From assembly GCA_030836705.1 (NCBI GenBank), contig JAUPLZ010000197.1, positions 1 through 10,418 on the forward strand: a DNA stretch of 10,418 nucleotides, read 5' to 3'. Shown piece by piece: positions 1-5,569 of the stretch. Each line of letters begins with the position of its first letter. The first letter of the stretch is position 1. The notes below the pieces were generated by a model that ran no database searches, had not been told where the DNA came from, and worked only from the letters and a program-made list of their open reading frames with translations. This DNA is from Campylobacterota bacterium (lineage in GTDB: Bacteria > Campylobacterota > Campylobacteria > Campylobacterales > SZUA-545). Position numbers and translations under genes: made by a program.

Positions 1-149
1 TGCAGCACGCCGAGGCAGAAGCTGGCCGAGCGGATGCCGCCACCCGACAGGGCGATGCCGGTCAGGTCGGGCGGCGCCGTTGTGCCGGACGCATCCGGTC
101 CGCCTGCCGGATCAGCGGGAGCCGGCTTTCGCGGCAGCCGCACCAGCCT
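1..149 (-). CDS. Patatin-like phospholipase, internal N-terminal fragment (GC-rich, foreign)
   Basis: The minus strand is open throughout this GC-rich segment. It translates to a Pro/Ala/Gly-rich linker (about RLVRLPRKPAPADPAGG...) followed by DLTGIALSGGGIRSASF and then CLGVL at the window edge. The GGGIRS element with the following SASFCLGVL is the glycine-rich oxyanion-hole motif that opens patatin-like phospholipase domains; the GxSxG nucleophile motif would lie beyond the left edge, so catalysis cannot be judged. The family hydrolyses acyl chains of phospholipids. Base composition and codon use (GCC, GGC, CTG, CGC) are completely unlike the rest of the window. No convincing start is seen: the frame runs back into AT-rich DNA to a TGA near 198-200 without a ribosome binding site, and only GTG at about 143-141 is a weak candidate. 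The fragment probably comes from a high-GC proteobacterium and is joined artificially. Confidence 0.7.
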
Positions 150-155
150 GTATGT
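140..155. other. Abrupt GC-rich to AT-rich junction (probable chimeric join)
   Basis: To the left nearly every codon position is G or C. From about 151 rightwards the sequence becomes A/T-rich with homopolymer A and T tracts. No inverted repeat, insertion-sequence end, tRNA or target duplication is visible at the change point. Two unrelated open frames meet there in different phases (patatin frame and signal-peptide frame), which is expected of a random join rather than of an evolved gene. Confidence 0.75.
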
Positions 156-207
156 TTTGTAAAAAAAGTAATCCAAAAAACATACACATAAATAAGATTT
201 TATTCAA
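145..207 (-). pseudogene. Start of a secreted protein, cut off after its signal peptide at the composition junction
   Basis: A TTG codon at 207-205 follows an excellent ribosome binding site (AAAGGAGTT, 220-212; six bases between GGAG and TTG). The reading gives MNKILFMCMFFGLLFLQNIQ followed by Ala. This is a textbook Sec signal peptide: Lys at position 3, a hydrophobic core and a small residue at the end for signal peptidase I. The codons are AT-rich like the neighbouring genes. Immediately after the Ala codon the sequence turns GC-rich, and the frame hits TGA at 114-112. The original mature protein is therefore missing and its identity cannot be known. It would have been the next gene on the same strand after the cytochrome c gene. 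Whether the truncation is biological or an assembly error is not decidable here; an assembly chimera is favoured. Confidence 0.6.
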
Positions 208-353
208 AACTAACTCCTTTGTTTGCAGCTTTTACCATTTAATCTAAAAACGAATATTAGTAAAAAGTAAATAAATTTCAACACCTATATGTCAAAAAAG
301 TGTCCAAAACAATCTGAATATTACTATTTTTTATATAGCAATGTTTAGAAAAG
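208..353. other. AT-rich intergenic stretch between cytochrome c and the truncated secreted gene
   Basis: No gene is seen here. The minus strand holds a TTGACA at 295-290, but no good -10 box at 16-18 bases from it. Two similar short words lie close together (GTCAAAA at 291-297 and GTCCAAAA at 302-309); they are too short to call a repeat. No GC-rich stem followed by a T-run is present, so a factor-independent terminator for the cytochrome gene cannot be supported. Confidence 0.5.
212..220 (-). promoter_or_regulatory. Ribosome binding site that fixes a TTG start
   Basis: The minus strand reads AAAGGAGTT, an almost complete complement to the 16S rRNA tail. It lies six bases before TTG at 207-205. 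The ATG codons further in (189-187, 183-181) lie inside the hydrophobic core and lack such a site. Confidence 0.65.
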
Positions 354-701
354 TTACATATCTTCTCTGTAATTATATGCCGTAGATAGGTATCTAGCAA
401 GCGCTCTTACTTCATCATCCATTAAATGTCTGATTTTTATAAGCTGTGGATCCATTGCGGCTGCTCTTTCTGGGTATATAATAGCCTTTTTCTGACCTTT
501 TAGATATGACACTAAATCATTCTCTTTTCCACTATAAAACATTCCTATTTTATCAAGCGACGGTCCTACTGTTTCTGCTTTGTCCTGATGGCACATTTTG
601 CAATCATAAGATAAAAAAATCTCTTTACCTTTTTCTCTGCTATCTCCAAATAGTGATGAACAGATAAGAAAAGCGCCTATAAAAATTAACTTCTTACTCA
701 T
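354..701 (-). CDS. Small periplasmic class I cytochrome c (monohaem)
   Basis: This 115-residue protein has a Sec signal peptide (Lys3-Lys4, hydrophobic stretch to about residue 18, probable cleavage near FGDS). A single haem-attachment motif CKMCH lies at residues 34-38, with His38 as proximal iron ligand. Met83 in AAMDPQL is the likely distal ligand, at the usual distance before the C-terminal helix motif DDEVRALARYL (95-105). The size and order (signal, CxxCH, Met, C-terminal helix) fit a soluble class I cytochrome c acting as a periplasmic electron carrier; the redox partner is not visible. The start is supported by AAAGGAGT six bases upstream of ATG. A TATAAT box overlaps the end of the preceding regulator gene on the same strand, so the gene may have its own promoter. 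Cys14 near the end of the hydrophobic core does not form a proper lipobox. Confidence 0.9.
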   Translation of the reverse strand: MSKKLIFIGAFLICSSLFGDSREKGKEIFLSYDCKMCHQDKAETVGPSLDKIGMFYSGKENDLVSYLKGQKKAIIYPERAAAMDPQLIKIRHLMDDEVRALARYLSTAYNYREDM

Positions 702-739
702 TTTCGACTCCTTTTTTAATCGATGTATTATTTTATATT

Positions 740-745
740 ATTATA
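740..745 (-). promoter_or_regulatory. Candidate -10 box for the cytochrome c gene
   Basis: TATAAT on the minus strand lies about 38 bases upstream of the cytochrome start and overlaps the stop codon of the receiver gene. The surroundings are uniformly A/T-rich, so chance matches are likely. No -35 box is apparent, but Campylobacterota promoters often lack one. Confidence 0.3.
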
Positions 746-1172
746 TTTTAAAATGAGATTCGATTAGTATTTTAAATTGCCTGTCGAGATCTTTATATTC
801 AAAGGGTTTAACAAGATAGCTGTTTGAATATAATTTTTTTGATTTTTCTATAAATTGCTTTTCATTGTGTGCCGTTGTAAAGATTATAGGAGTATTTTCG
901 CTTAATGCTCTAATCTCATCAGCCATTTTAAAGCCATGCATTTCAGGCATATTTATATCTGTAATTACAATATGTGGCTTGGTTTTTTTAAAAACTTCTA
1001 AGCCTTCTATGCCATTTTTTGCAATATGAAGATTGGCGACTCTTCTTTTTATGTATGGCGAAAGACTCTCTCTTATTTCATCCTCGTCTTCTACATATAA
1101 AACATCTAATTTTTTTAAAACATCCAAATAGGTTAAAGGTTTTTGACCCTTTTCGTCATCATTTTTATTCAT
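741..1172 (-). CDS. Single-domain response regulator (receiver only)
   Basis: This 143-residue protein consists of one CheY-like receiver domain (about residues 20-140). The acidic pocket is Glu28-Asp29 in VLYVEDED, the phospho-acceptor is Asp72 in ITDINMP, the switch Thr is Thr100 in FTTAH, and the conserved Lys is Lys122 in YLVKPF. All catalytic residues are present, so it should accept phosphate from a histidine kinase. There is no output domain and no sign of truncation: the stop follows the last receiver helix after a few residues. No kinase is encoded in the window, so the partner is elsewhere. The first ~18 residues are hydrophilic and probably disordered. An AAAAGAGAG ribosome binding site precedes the ATG. 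It is transcribed away from the DUF2238 gene from a shared divergent promoter region and may read through into the cytochrome c gene 39 bases downstream. Confidence 0.92.
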   Translation of the reverse strand: MNKNDDEKGQKPLTYLDVLKKLDVLYVEDEDEIRESLSPYIKRRVANLHIAKNGIEGLEVFKKTKPHIVITDINMPEMHGFKMADEIRALSENTPIIFTTAHNEKQFIEKSKKLYSNSYLVKPFEYKDLDRQFKILIESHFKI

Positions 1173-1208
1173 TTTCTCTCTTTTTTCTTTGTTGTAGATT
1201 TAATTGTC

Positions 1209-1218
1209 TATAATTATA
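1209..1218. promoter_or_regulatory. Palindromic divergent -10 element TATAATTATA
   Basis: TATAATTATA is a perfect palindrome that gives TATAAT on the plus strand (1209-1214) and TATAAT on the minus strand (1218-1213). It lies between two divergent genes, 27 bases before the plus-strand ATG at 1246 and 41 bases before the minus-strand ATG at 1172. It can serve as -10 box in either direction; both start sites would then give short leaders. The -35 regions are not recognisable. Confidence 0.45.
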
Positions 1219-1245
1219 TTTAATTTTCTTGATTTGGATAGTCGA

Positions 1246-1833
1246 ATGCCTTTAAAAAAAATAAAAATTTCGCTTTTTTTTACATATTTATCTATTTGGG
1301 TGTATCTTTCCATCGATCCGCTATTTTTTGATGATTGGCTTCTTGAGAATTTACTCGTTTTTGTTGCTGTGCCTTTGATATTGATTTTTAATAAAAAATA
1401 CAATTTTTCTCTTGAGAGTTCTATTTATTTATTTGTTTTTATGTCGCTGCATGCGGTTGGTTCTCACTATACATATTCGCACATGCCGTTTTTTAACGAG
1501 CTAAAAGAGGCTTTTGGATTTGATAGGAATTATTATGATAGGATTGTGCACTTTCTTTTTGGATATTTAATTTTTATTCCATTAATGGAGTTGTTGTTAA
1601 AAAACGGAATAAAAAAATCCATAGCTATTTGGTTTGCTTTTTTTATGATAGTTTCATTTTCTGCTTTTTATGAGATAGTAGAGTGGTTGGCTACGGAAGT
1701 AACAAATCCTGATTTGGGGATAGCTTTTCTTGGAGCCCAAGGCGATGTTTGGGATGCACAAAAAGATAGTGCGCTTGCAATTTGCGGAAGTGTACTTGGT
1801 ATTATGAGAGGAATTTATGTTAAAAATAGGTAA
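1246..1833 (+). CDS. YjdF/DUF2238-type inner membrane protein
   Basis: This 195-residue polytopic membrane protein has about six hydrophobic segments. It carries the signature of the DUF2238 (YjdF) family: HAVGSHYTYSHMPF (69-82), YDRIVHFLFG (97-106), FYEIVEW (141-147) and FLGAQGDVWDAQKD (161-174). The family has no firmly established biochemical function. The conserved His, Asp, Glu and Gln residues cluster at membrane borders, which would suit metal binding or membrane enzymology (inference). The start is ATG at 1246. An in-frame TTG at 1204 is rejected because it would lie upstream of the predicted transcription start and has no ribosome binding site. The site before 1246 is weak (TTGGAT). 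Its end overlaps the next gene by 17 bases, indicating co-transcription and probably translational coupling. Confidence 0.85.
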   Translation: MPLKKIKISLFFTYLSIWVYLSIDPLFFDDWLLENLLVFVAVPLILIFNKKYNFSLESSIYLFVFMSLHAVGSHYTYSHMPFFNELKEAFGFDRNYYDRIVHFLFGYLIFIPLMELLLKNGIKKSIAIWFAFFMIVSFSAFYEIVEWLATEVTNPDLGIAFLGAQGDVWDAQKDSALAICGSVLGIMRGIYVKNR

Positions 1834-2644
1834 GTTTAATAGACTAGAGGTGGTTAAAAAAGTAGAGTTCGGGTTATATTTAAAAGCCGATAATGAAGAG
1901 ATTCTTTTGCCGTTAAAATATGCAAAAAACGATACAAAAATAGGCGATATGCTCGATGTTTTTATTTATAAAGATTCAGAAGATAGATTAATAGCAACTT
2001 CACTAAAGCCAAAAGGCATTGTGGGCGAGTTTGCCTGTTTAAAAGCAGTGGATGTAACAAGCATAGGGGCTTTTTTGGATTGGGGGCTTGAGAAGGATCT
2101 TTTTGTTCCAAAAAATCTTCAAAAAATTAAAATACAAAAAGATAAAAATTATGTCGTAATGATAAATTTAGATGAGAGTACAGATAGAATAATAGCCGAT
2201 ACAAATGTAGAAAAATATCTATCAAAAGAGACAAAAAAGCTACAAAGAGCGCAGGAAGTGGAGCTTTTGGTTCATAGAAGAACGCCGCTCGGCGCTCTTG
2301 TGATTGTTGATAATAAATACGAGGGGCTTGTATACGAAAATGATCTCTATTTTGAATTAAAAATAGGACAAAAACTAAAAGGCTATATAAAAAATATTAG
2401 ACCCGACGGCAAGCTTGATATATCATTAAAATCTTTTGGCGAAAAAGCAGTAGATGAGGATATGCAAAAAATATTAAGCACATTAAAAAGCTCTAGCAAT
2501 GCGCTTAAGTTTAACTATAAAAGCTCCCCAGAAGATGTAAAAAAAGTATTTCAAATGAGCAGAAAAGCGTTCAAAAGAGGTTTGACACAACTTATTGAGA
2601 AAAATATTATAGAGATAAGTGAAGAGGGTATAAAATTAAAATAA
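1817..2644 (+). CDS. cvfB: CvfB/YitL-type S1-domain RNA-binding protein
   Basis: This 275-residue protein matches the CvfB family in length and domain order. There are three S1-like OB folds (about residues 1-63, 66-130 and 145-207) followed by a C-terminal winged-helix domain (about 212-275, with KKVFQMSRKAFKRGLTQLIE). Typical family elements are GAFLDWGLEKDLFVP in the second fold, LLVHRRTPLGALVIV and GLVYENDLY in the third, and RPDGKLDISLK at its end. CvfB proteins bind RNA and affect expression of virulence and stress genes in Firmicutes; the role in this organism is unknown. The start ATG lies inside the end of the DUF2238 gene and is preceded by GAGAGGAA (1806-1813). The gene ends one base before the convergent stop of the minus-strand membrane protein, with no obvious terminator between. 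Confidence 0.85.
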   Translation: MLKIGKFNRLEVVKKVEFGLYLKADNEEILLPLKYAKNDTKIGDMLDVFIYKDSEDRLIATSLKPKGIVGEFACLKAVDVTSIGAFLDWGLEKDLFVPKNLQKIKIQKDKNYVVMINLDESTDRIIADTNVEKYLSKETKKLQRAQEVELLVHRRTPLGALVIVDNKYEGLVYENDLYFELKIGQKLKGYIKNIRPDGKLDISLKSFGEKAVDEDMQKILSTLKSSSNALKFNYKSSPEDVKKVFQMSRKAFKRGLTQLIEKNIIEISEEGIKLK

Positions 2645-2645
2645 C

Positions 2646-3212
2646 TTAATCCAGCGGCACAACAACTTCAATCTGTGCTTTTGGAGAGACGGTCGTTTTT
2701 CTGATATCTTCCACTTGGTTTGGCTCTACGCCTATTTTTAGAATATTTATAACCTTGTTGTCTGCTAGCGGAATTACAAGGTTATAAGAGATGCCTGTCT
2801 TTCCAAATGCTACGCCCGATTTTAGTTCGTCATTTTCTTTTTTTGTATAAGCAGAAATATCTTCTAGCAATAAAGAATCTTGCGGTTTGTAGGTCGTTCT
2901 TATCTCTCTTTTTCCTGGAGTGTCTATAATAACCTTGCTTAGGTCTATTTTTTTGCCCGATGGAGTATCTTTTGTTTGGTCAAAAATAATAGAATCAATC
3001 TGGCTTTTTGGGTACGAGTATCCAACAAAAGATAGGATATAAGATAGTGCGTGAGGTGTTGTTTCGTCCTCTTTTTTTTCCAATTTCACTTTTTTTGGCT
3101 GCGAGACCTTGGTTTTTGGCACTTCAAAAGAGGCAAAATAATTTACTGCAAGAATAATGGCAATGATAGCTAATGCTAAAAAAAATATTGATTTAAAAAA
3201 ATTAGAAAAAAT
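2646..3212 (-). CDS. Single-span membrane protein with periplasmic domain, probable ATT start
   Basis: The family is not recognised. The shortest canonical reading would begin at GTG (3122) and give 158 residues with no ribosome binding site. The same frame continues open upstream and encodes a clear membrane helix (IFFLALAIIAIILAVNYF) preceded by Asn, Lys and Ser, so the real protein almost certainly includes it. Between the in-frame TAG at 3225-3223 and that helix there is no ATG, GTG or TTG. The only well-placed candidate is ATT at 3212-3210, six bases after TAGGAG. That start gives 188 residues: N-terminal anchor (about 8-26), a Lys-rich linker (31-50), then a soluble domain with predicted beta strands ending in EVVVPLD. 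The start would lie inside the last codons of the upstream beta-barrel gene, so translational coupling is likely. The alternative is a sequencing error that hides a normal start. Confidence 0.6.
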   Translation of the reverse strand: MFSNFFKSIFFLALAIIAIILAVNYFASFEVPKTKVSQPKKVKLEKKEDETTPHALSYILSFVGYSYPKSQIDSIIFDQTKDTPSGKKIDLSKVIIDTPGKREIRTTYKPQDSLLLEDISAYTKKENDELKSGVAFGKTGISYNLVIPLADNKVINILKIGVEPNQVEDIRKTTVSPKAQIEVVVPLD

Positions 3213-3765
3213 ACCTAACTCCTACATGTCCGGCGTTTGAAAATTCATAATCCGTTTTTGCATCTCTTGTGAATTTAATATTCCTTGCTCCAAGATATAG
3301 AAGTATATCTTTTTTTATGGCTAGATTCATGTCCAATTCTATTTCATCGTATTTTAAAATTTCATCCGAAAAGACCAAAAAGCTAGGAGCGTGCAGATAA
3401 GAAAGCGCCAAATAAACTTTTCTTTTTAGCGGAATATGATAAAAGGCTTTTATTTTAAGAGGAATACCAATGACATTGGTATTTTCGATGGAGGCTTTAA
3501 AGAGTTTTATGCCAGCAGCAAATGTCCATCTGTCTATCGGCTTTGTGTTTAGCGCTAGTGTTTGTAGATATAACATCTCTTGATTGTTTTTAAACTCATC
3601 TTCGCTTTTGAGATAGCCAACAGAGGATATCAGGTTGGAAAATTTGTCAAACTTGTTATGTTTGTTTGCGATTAGCTCATAGTTCACATTATTTGTATTC
3701 ATCTCAATACTGTCCGCGAAAACAAAAGTTAAAAAAAGCAAAAGCAATATGATTTTTTTAGCCAT
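3202..3765 (-). CDS. Small outer-membrane beta-barrel protein, YfaZ-like
   Basis: This 187-residue protein has a clear Sec signal peptide (Lys3-Lys4, hydrophobic core, cleavage probably after FVFA at residue 17). The mature part consists of alternating polar/hydrophobic stretches such as RWTFAAGIKLF, VYLALSYLHAP, ILLYLGARNI and GHVGVRYFF. The protein ends in Phe after an aromatic strand, the usual C-terminal signature for BAM-dependent outer membrane insertion. Length and pattern resemble the YfaZ family of outer membrane proteins, but no diagnostic motif allows a firm family call. The start is supported by CGGAG seven bases before ATG. It lies 51 bases downstream of the transglycosylase-like gene on the same strand, and its last codons contain the start region of the next gene, so the three are probably one operon. 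Confidence 0.65.
   Translation of the reverse strand: MAKKIILLLLFLTFVFADSIEMNTNNVNYELIANKHNKFDKFSNLISSVGYLKSEDEFKNNQEMLYLQTLALNTKPIDRWTFAAGIKLFKASIENTNVIGIPLKIKAFYHIPLKRKVYLALSYLHAPSFLVFSDEILKYDEIELDMNLAIKKDILLYLGARNIKFTRDAKTDYEFSNAGHVGVRYFF
3219..3224 (-). promoter_or_regulatory. Ribosome binding site inside the beta-barrel gene, pointing to an ATT start
   Basis: TAGGAG on the minus strand lies six bases before ATT (3212-3210) and within the final codons (Gly-Val-Arg) of the upstream gene. It is the only strong site near the beginning of the open frame that encodes the membrane helix. Confidence 0.5.
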
Positions 3766-3816
3766 TTCAATCTCCGGATAAGTTTTTTAATCGTGAGATT
3801 ATAACAGCCTTTAAGG

Positions 3817-4347
3817 TTATTTAAGAACCCCAGCCCTAACTAAGCTATAAACTACGGTTTTGTTTTTATCTACTTTTTCGCAGTAATTTGGATTCACAAG
3901 CCCGCCGTTGTATCCGCTGACGGCGTTGTAGTATGTTTTTCTGTAATCGCTTAGCCATTTCATATAGTATGCGGCTATGGTTGCCGAGAATTTTACATCG
4001 CCTAAAAGTTTATTGGCTAATTTAAGTTCGCTCATATTGTTAATAAACGATAGTTCGCTATAAGTGCTTGCCATAAATCGTGCAGTTGCAACCTGTATTT
4101 GCATAATTCCAAAAGAGGCTTTTGTGATTGGAGCATCTTCATTAAAGTCACCAAATATCTCAGTGCCTGCGGCGCTTTCGGTAAGACAAATTGCACTAAG
4201 AGTATCTTCGAATGTTTCGCCTCTTTTGTTTGGGATGGCTTTTGCTACATCTCTTATGATTTGAAGAGTTTTTATTTGTTCTTGCGTGAGTGCAAAGAGT
4301 GTAGTGTTTATTGTAAATAGCAGAGCCAATAAAAGTTTCAAACGCAT
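3817..4347 (-). CDS. Lytic transglycosylase-like protein (SLT fold), periplasmic
   Basis: This 176-residue protein has a signal peptide (1-19, probable cleavage after LFA). The mature part carries the motif series of the lysozyme-like SLT domain: AICLTES with Glu57 as the likely catalytic acid followed by Ser58, then SFGIMQIQ (78-85, equivalent to GLMQ), ATIAAYYMKW (122-131) and AVSGYNGG (142-149, equivalent to AYNAG). Such enzymes cleave the MurNAc-GlcNAc bond of peptidoglycan and form 1,6-anhydro ends. The domain fills nearly the whole protein, so it is a minimal enzyme without targeting modules. Position 63-74 (EIFGDFNEDAPI) is an insertion compared with typical SLT spacing between the catalytic Glu and the GLMQ motif. 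ATG at 4347 lies directly against GAGGA, whereas an in-frame TTG at 4341-4339 has six-base spacing, so the start may be two codons later. Confidence 0.82.
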   Translation of the reverse strand: MRLKLLLALLFTINTTLFALTQEQIKTLQIIRDVAKAIPNKRGETFEDTLSAICLTESAAGTEIFGDFNEDAPITKASFGIMQIQVATARFMASTYSELSFINNMSELKLANKLLGDVKFSATIAAYYMKWLSDYRKTYYNAVSGYNGGLVNPNYCEKVDKNKTVVYSLVRAGVLK

Positions 4348-4387
4348 TCCTCGTGTTTTTTAAAAAATCAAAACTGCAAAAATCGAG

Positions 4388-4393
4388 ATTATA
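4388..4393 (-). promoter_or_regulatory. Candidate -10 box for the transglycosylase operon
   Basis: TATAAT on the minus strand lies 40 bases upstream of the first gene of the minus-strand envelope cluster. Its upstream side (4394-4440) contains phased A/T tracts, which fits Campylobacterota promoters. No -35 consensus is seen. Confidence 0.4.
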
Positions 4394-4476
4394 TATGAGT
4401 AAAAATTTATATTCAATTAAGATATTCTATAAAATTTATTTTTTATAGTTACAAAAGAGTATTGTTTGGAATAATT

Positions 4477-4485
4477 TGATAGAAT
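4477..4485 (+). promoter_or_regulatory. Candidate extended -10 promoter for the HD-GYP gene
   Basis: TGATAGAAT is an extended -10 (TGn plus TAGAAT) ending 25 bases before the ATG at 4511. A start of transcription near 4492 would leave a leader of about 19 bases that still contains the GGGGAAG ribosome binding site. A second A/T-rich box, TATAAA at 4428-4433, is further away and less convincing. Confidence 0.4.
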
Positions 4486-4510
4486 CAACTCATACGCGGG
4501 GAAGATAATT

Positions 4511-5560
4511 ATGAGATTGGTAAAAGTAAAAAGAGAGTCGGTAACTGCTAGCGAGAAGACCTTATCAAGTGATATTGTGGATATTGAAGAACTTAAAAAA
4601 GATATTCATGATGAGAGCGCTAATGTAGAAGAGGTGCCAGTAAAAGCACTTAGATGCGATCAGGCTTCTTGTTGCGATTTTCTTGTTAAATCATCTGAGG
4701 GTTTTGAAAAGATTGTAGAAAAAGAGTCAATTATTACAAGTAAAATTATTGAAACTCTTGAAAAAAATAACCACAAAGTTGTTTATACTCCATCAGATCA
4801 AGTCGGTGATTTGAGAAAATATTTTGAAAGCAATCTTCAAGCAATTGTTTTTGATAAAAATATAACAAAAGAGGAAAAATCGGAGATAGTTTATTTGAGT
4901 GCTACCGATGTTGTTGAAAACCTGTTTTCAAATCCAATAACGACAGAGTCGATTACAAAAACAAGAGGTGTTGTAAAAAATATTTTAGACGGGGTTTTGA
5001 GCGATAATATAACGATAAATTCCCTTATAGCGGTTAGTTCTTATGATTATTATACATTTACTCATTCGGTCGATGTTAGTGTCTATGCTCTTGGAATCGG
5101 CAAAGAGCTAAAAATGAATCCAAAAACTCTAAATCTCTTGGCAGAAGGTGCTATATTGCATGATATAGGAAAAAGTAAAATAGATATAAAAATAGTAAAT
5201 AAGCCCGGCAGATTGGTTGATGAAGAGTTTAAAATAATGAAGCAGCATCCACAGTTTTCTTATGATATTTTGCATGAATTAGGTCTTAGAAACCCATCAA
5301 TCCTAACGGCAGCTAGAGATCATCACGAAAAATTAAACGGCAAAGGTTATCCAAATGGCATATCCGGCGAGCAAATAAGCAGTTTTGCTAGAATAATAGC
5401 CATTGCCGACATTTTTAATGCACTTACGACAAGAAGGTCGTATAAGCCTGCACTTAGCTCGTTTGAAGCGCTTAAAATTATGAAAAACGAAATGAGTGAA
5501 GAGCTTGATGAGAATATATTAAAGGTTTTTATTTATATGATGTCAGGGAAAAAAATATGA
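4511..5560 (+). CDS. HD-GYP domain protein, probable cyclic-di-GMP phosphodiesterase
   Basis: This 349-residue cytoplasmic protein has no signal peptide or membrane segment. The C-terminal HD-GYP domain (about 175-345) keeps its metal ligands and signature: His185 in FTHSVDV, His217-Asp218 in ILHDIGKSKI, His246 in MKQHP, His271-His272 in DHHEKLNGKGYP with the GYP at 279-281, and Asp300 in AIADIFNALTTRRSYKPAL. These residues bind the di-iron centre that hydrolyses cyclic-di-GMP, so the enzyme should be active. The N-terminal ~170 residues are not a recognised sensor; they include a small Cys group (Cys49, Cys54, Cys55 in RCDQASCCDF). The start ATG follows GGGGAAG. The gene is followed after nine bases by the propeller/helical-repeat gene, which indicates a two-gene operon. 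Confidence 0.9.
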   Translation: MRLVKVKRESVTASEKTLSSDIVDIEELKKDIHDESANVEEVPVKALRCDQASCCDFLVKSSEGFEKIVEKESIITSKIIETLEKNNHKVVYTPSDQVGDLRKYFESNLQAIVFDKNITKEEKSEIVYLSATDVVENLFSNPITTESITKTRGVVKNILDGVLSDNITINSLIAVSSYDYYTFTHSVDVSVYALGIGKELKMNPKTLNLLAEGAILHDIGKSKIDIKIVNKPGRLVDEEFKIMKQHPQFSYDILHELGLRNPSILTAARDHHEKLNGKGYPNGISGEQISSFARIIAIADIFNALTTRRSYKPALSSFEALKIMKNEMSEELDENILKVFIYMMSGKKI

Positions 5561-5569
5561 GGAACTTTG

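Noticed and set aside
290..309. Repeated words GTCAAAA and GTCCAAAA and a minus-strand TTGACA
   Set aside because: They are too short for a repeat or operator claim, and no -10 box is at a proper distance from the TTGACA.
1204..1245. TTG start at 1204 for the DUF2238 protein
   Set aside because: It lies upstream of the predicted start of transcription and lacks a ribosome binding site; ATG at 1246 suits the family length.
1019..1403. Open frames opposite the receiver gene (plus strand, 1019-1213) and opposite the DUF2238 gene (minus strand, 1200-1403)
   Set aside because: Both lie antisense to well-supported genes, have low-complexity translations and no ribosome binding site.
4064..4320. 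Two plus-strand open frames inside the transglycosylase gene
   Set aside because: They are shadows of a gene with clear SLT motifs on the other strand and have no family features.
4356..4367. Perfect A/T palindrome TTTTTTAAAAAA upstream of the transglycosylase
   Set aside because: It has no loop and no G/C pairs, so it would not form a stable terminator; it is expected in A/T-rich leaders.
4464..4480. Possible sigma-54 (-24/-12) promoter before the HD-GYP gene (TTGGAATAATTTGAT)
   Set aside because: The invariant GC of the -12 element is missing.
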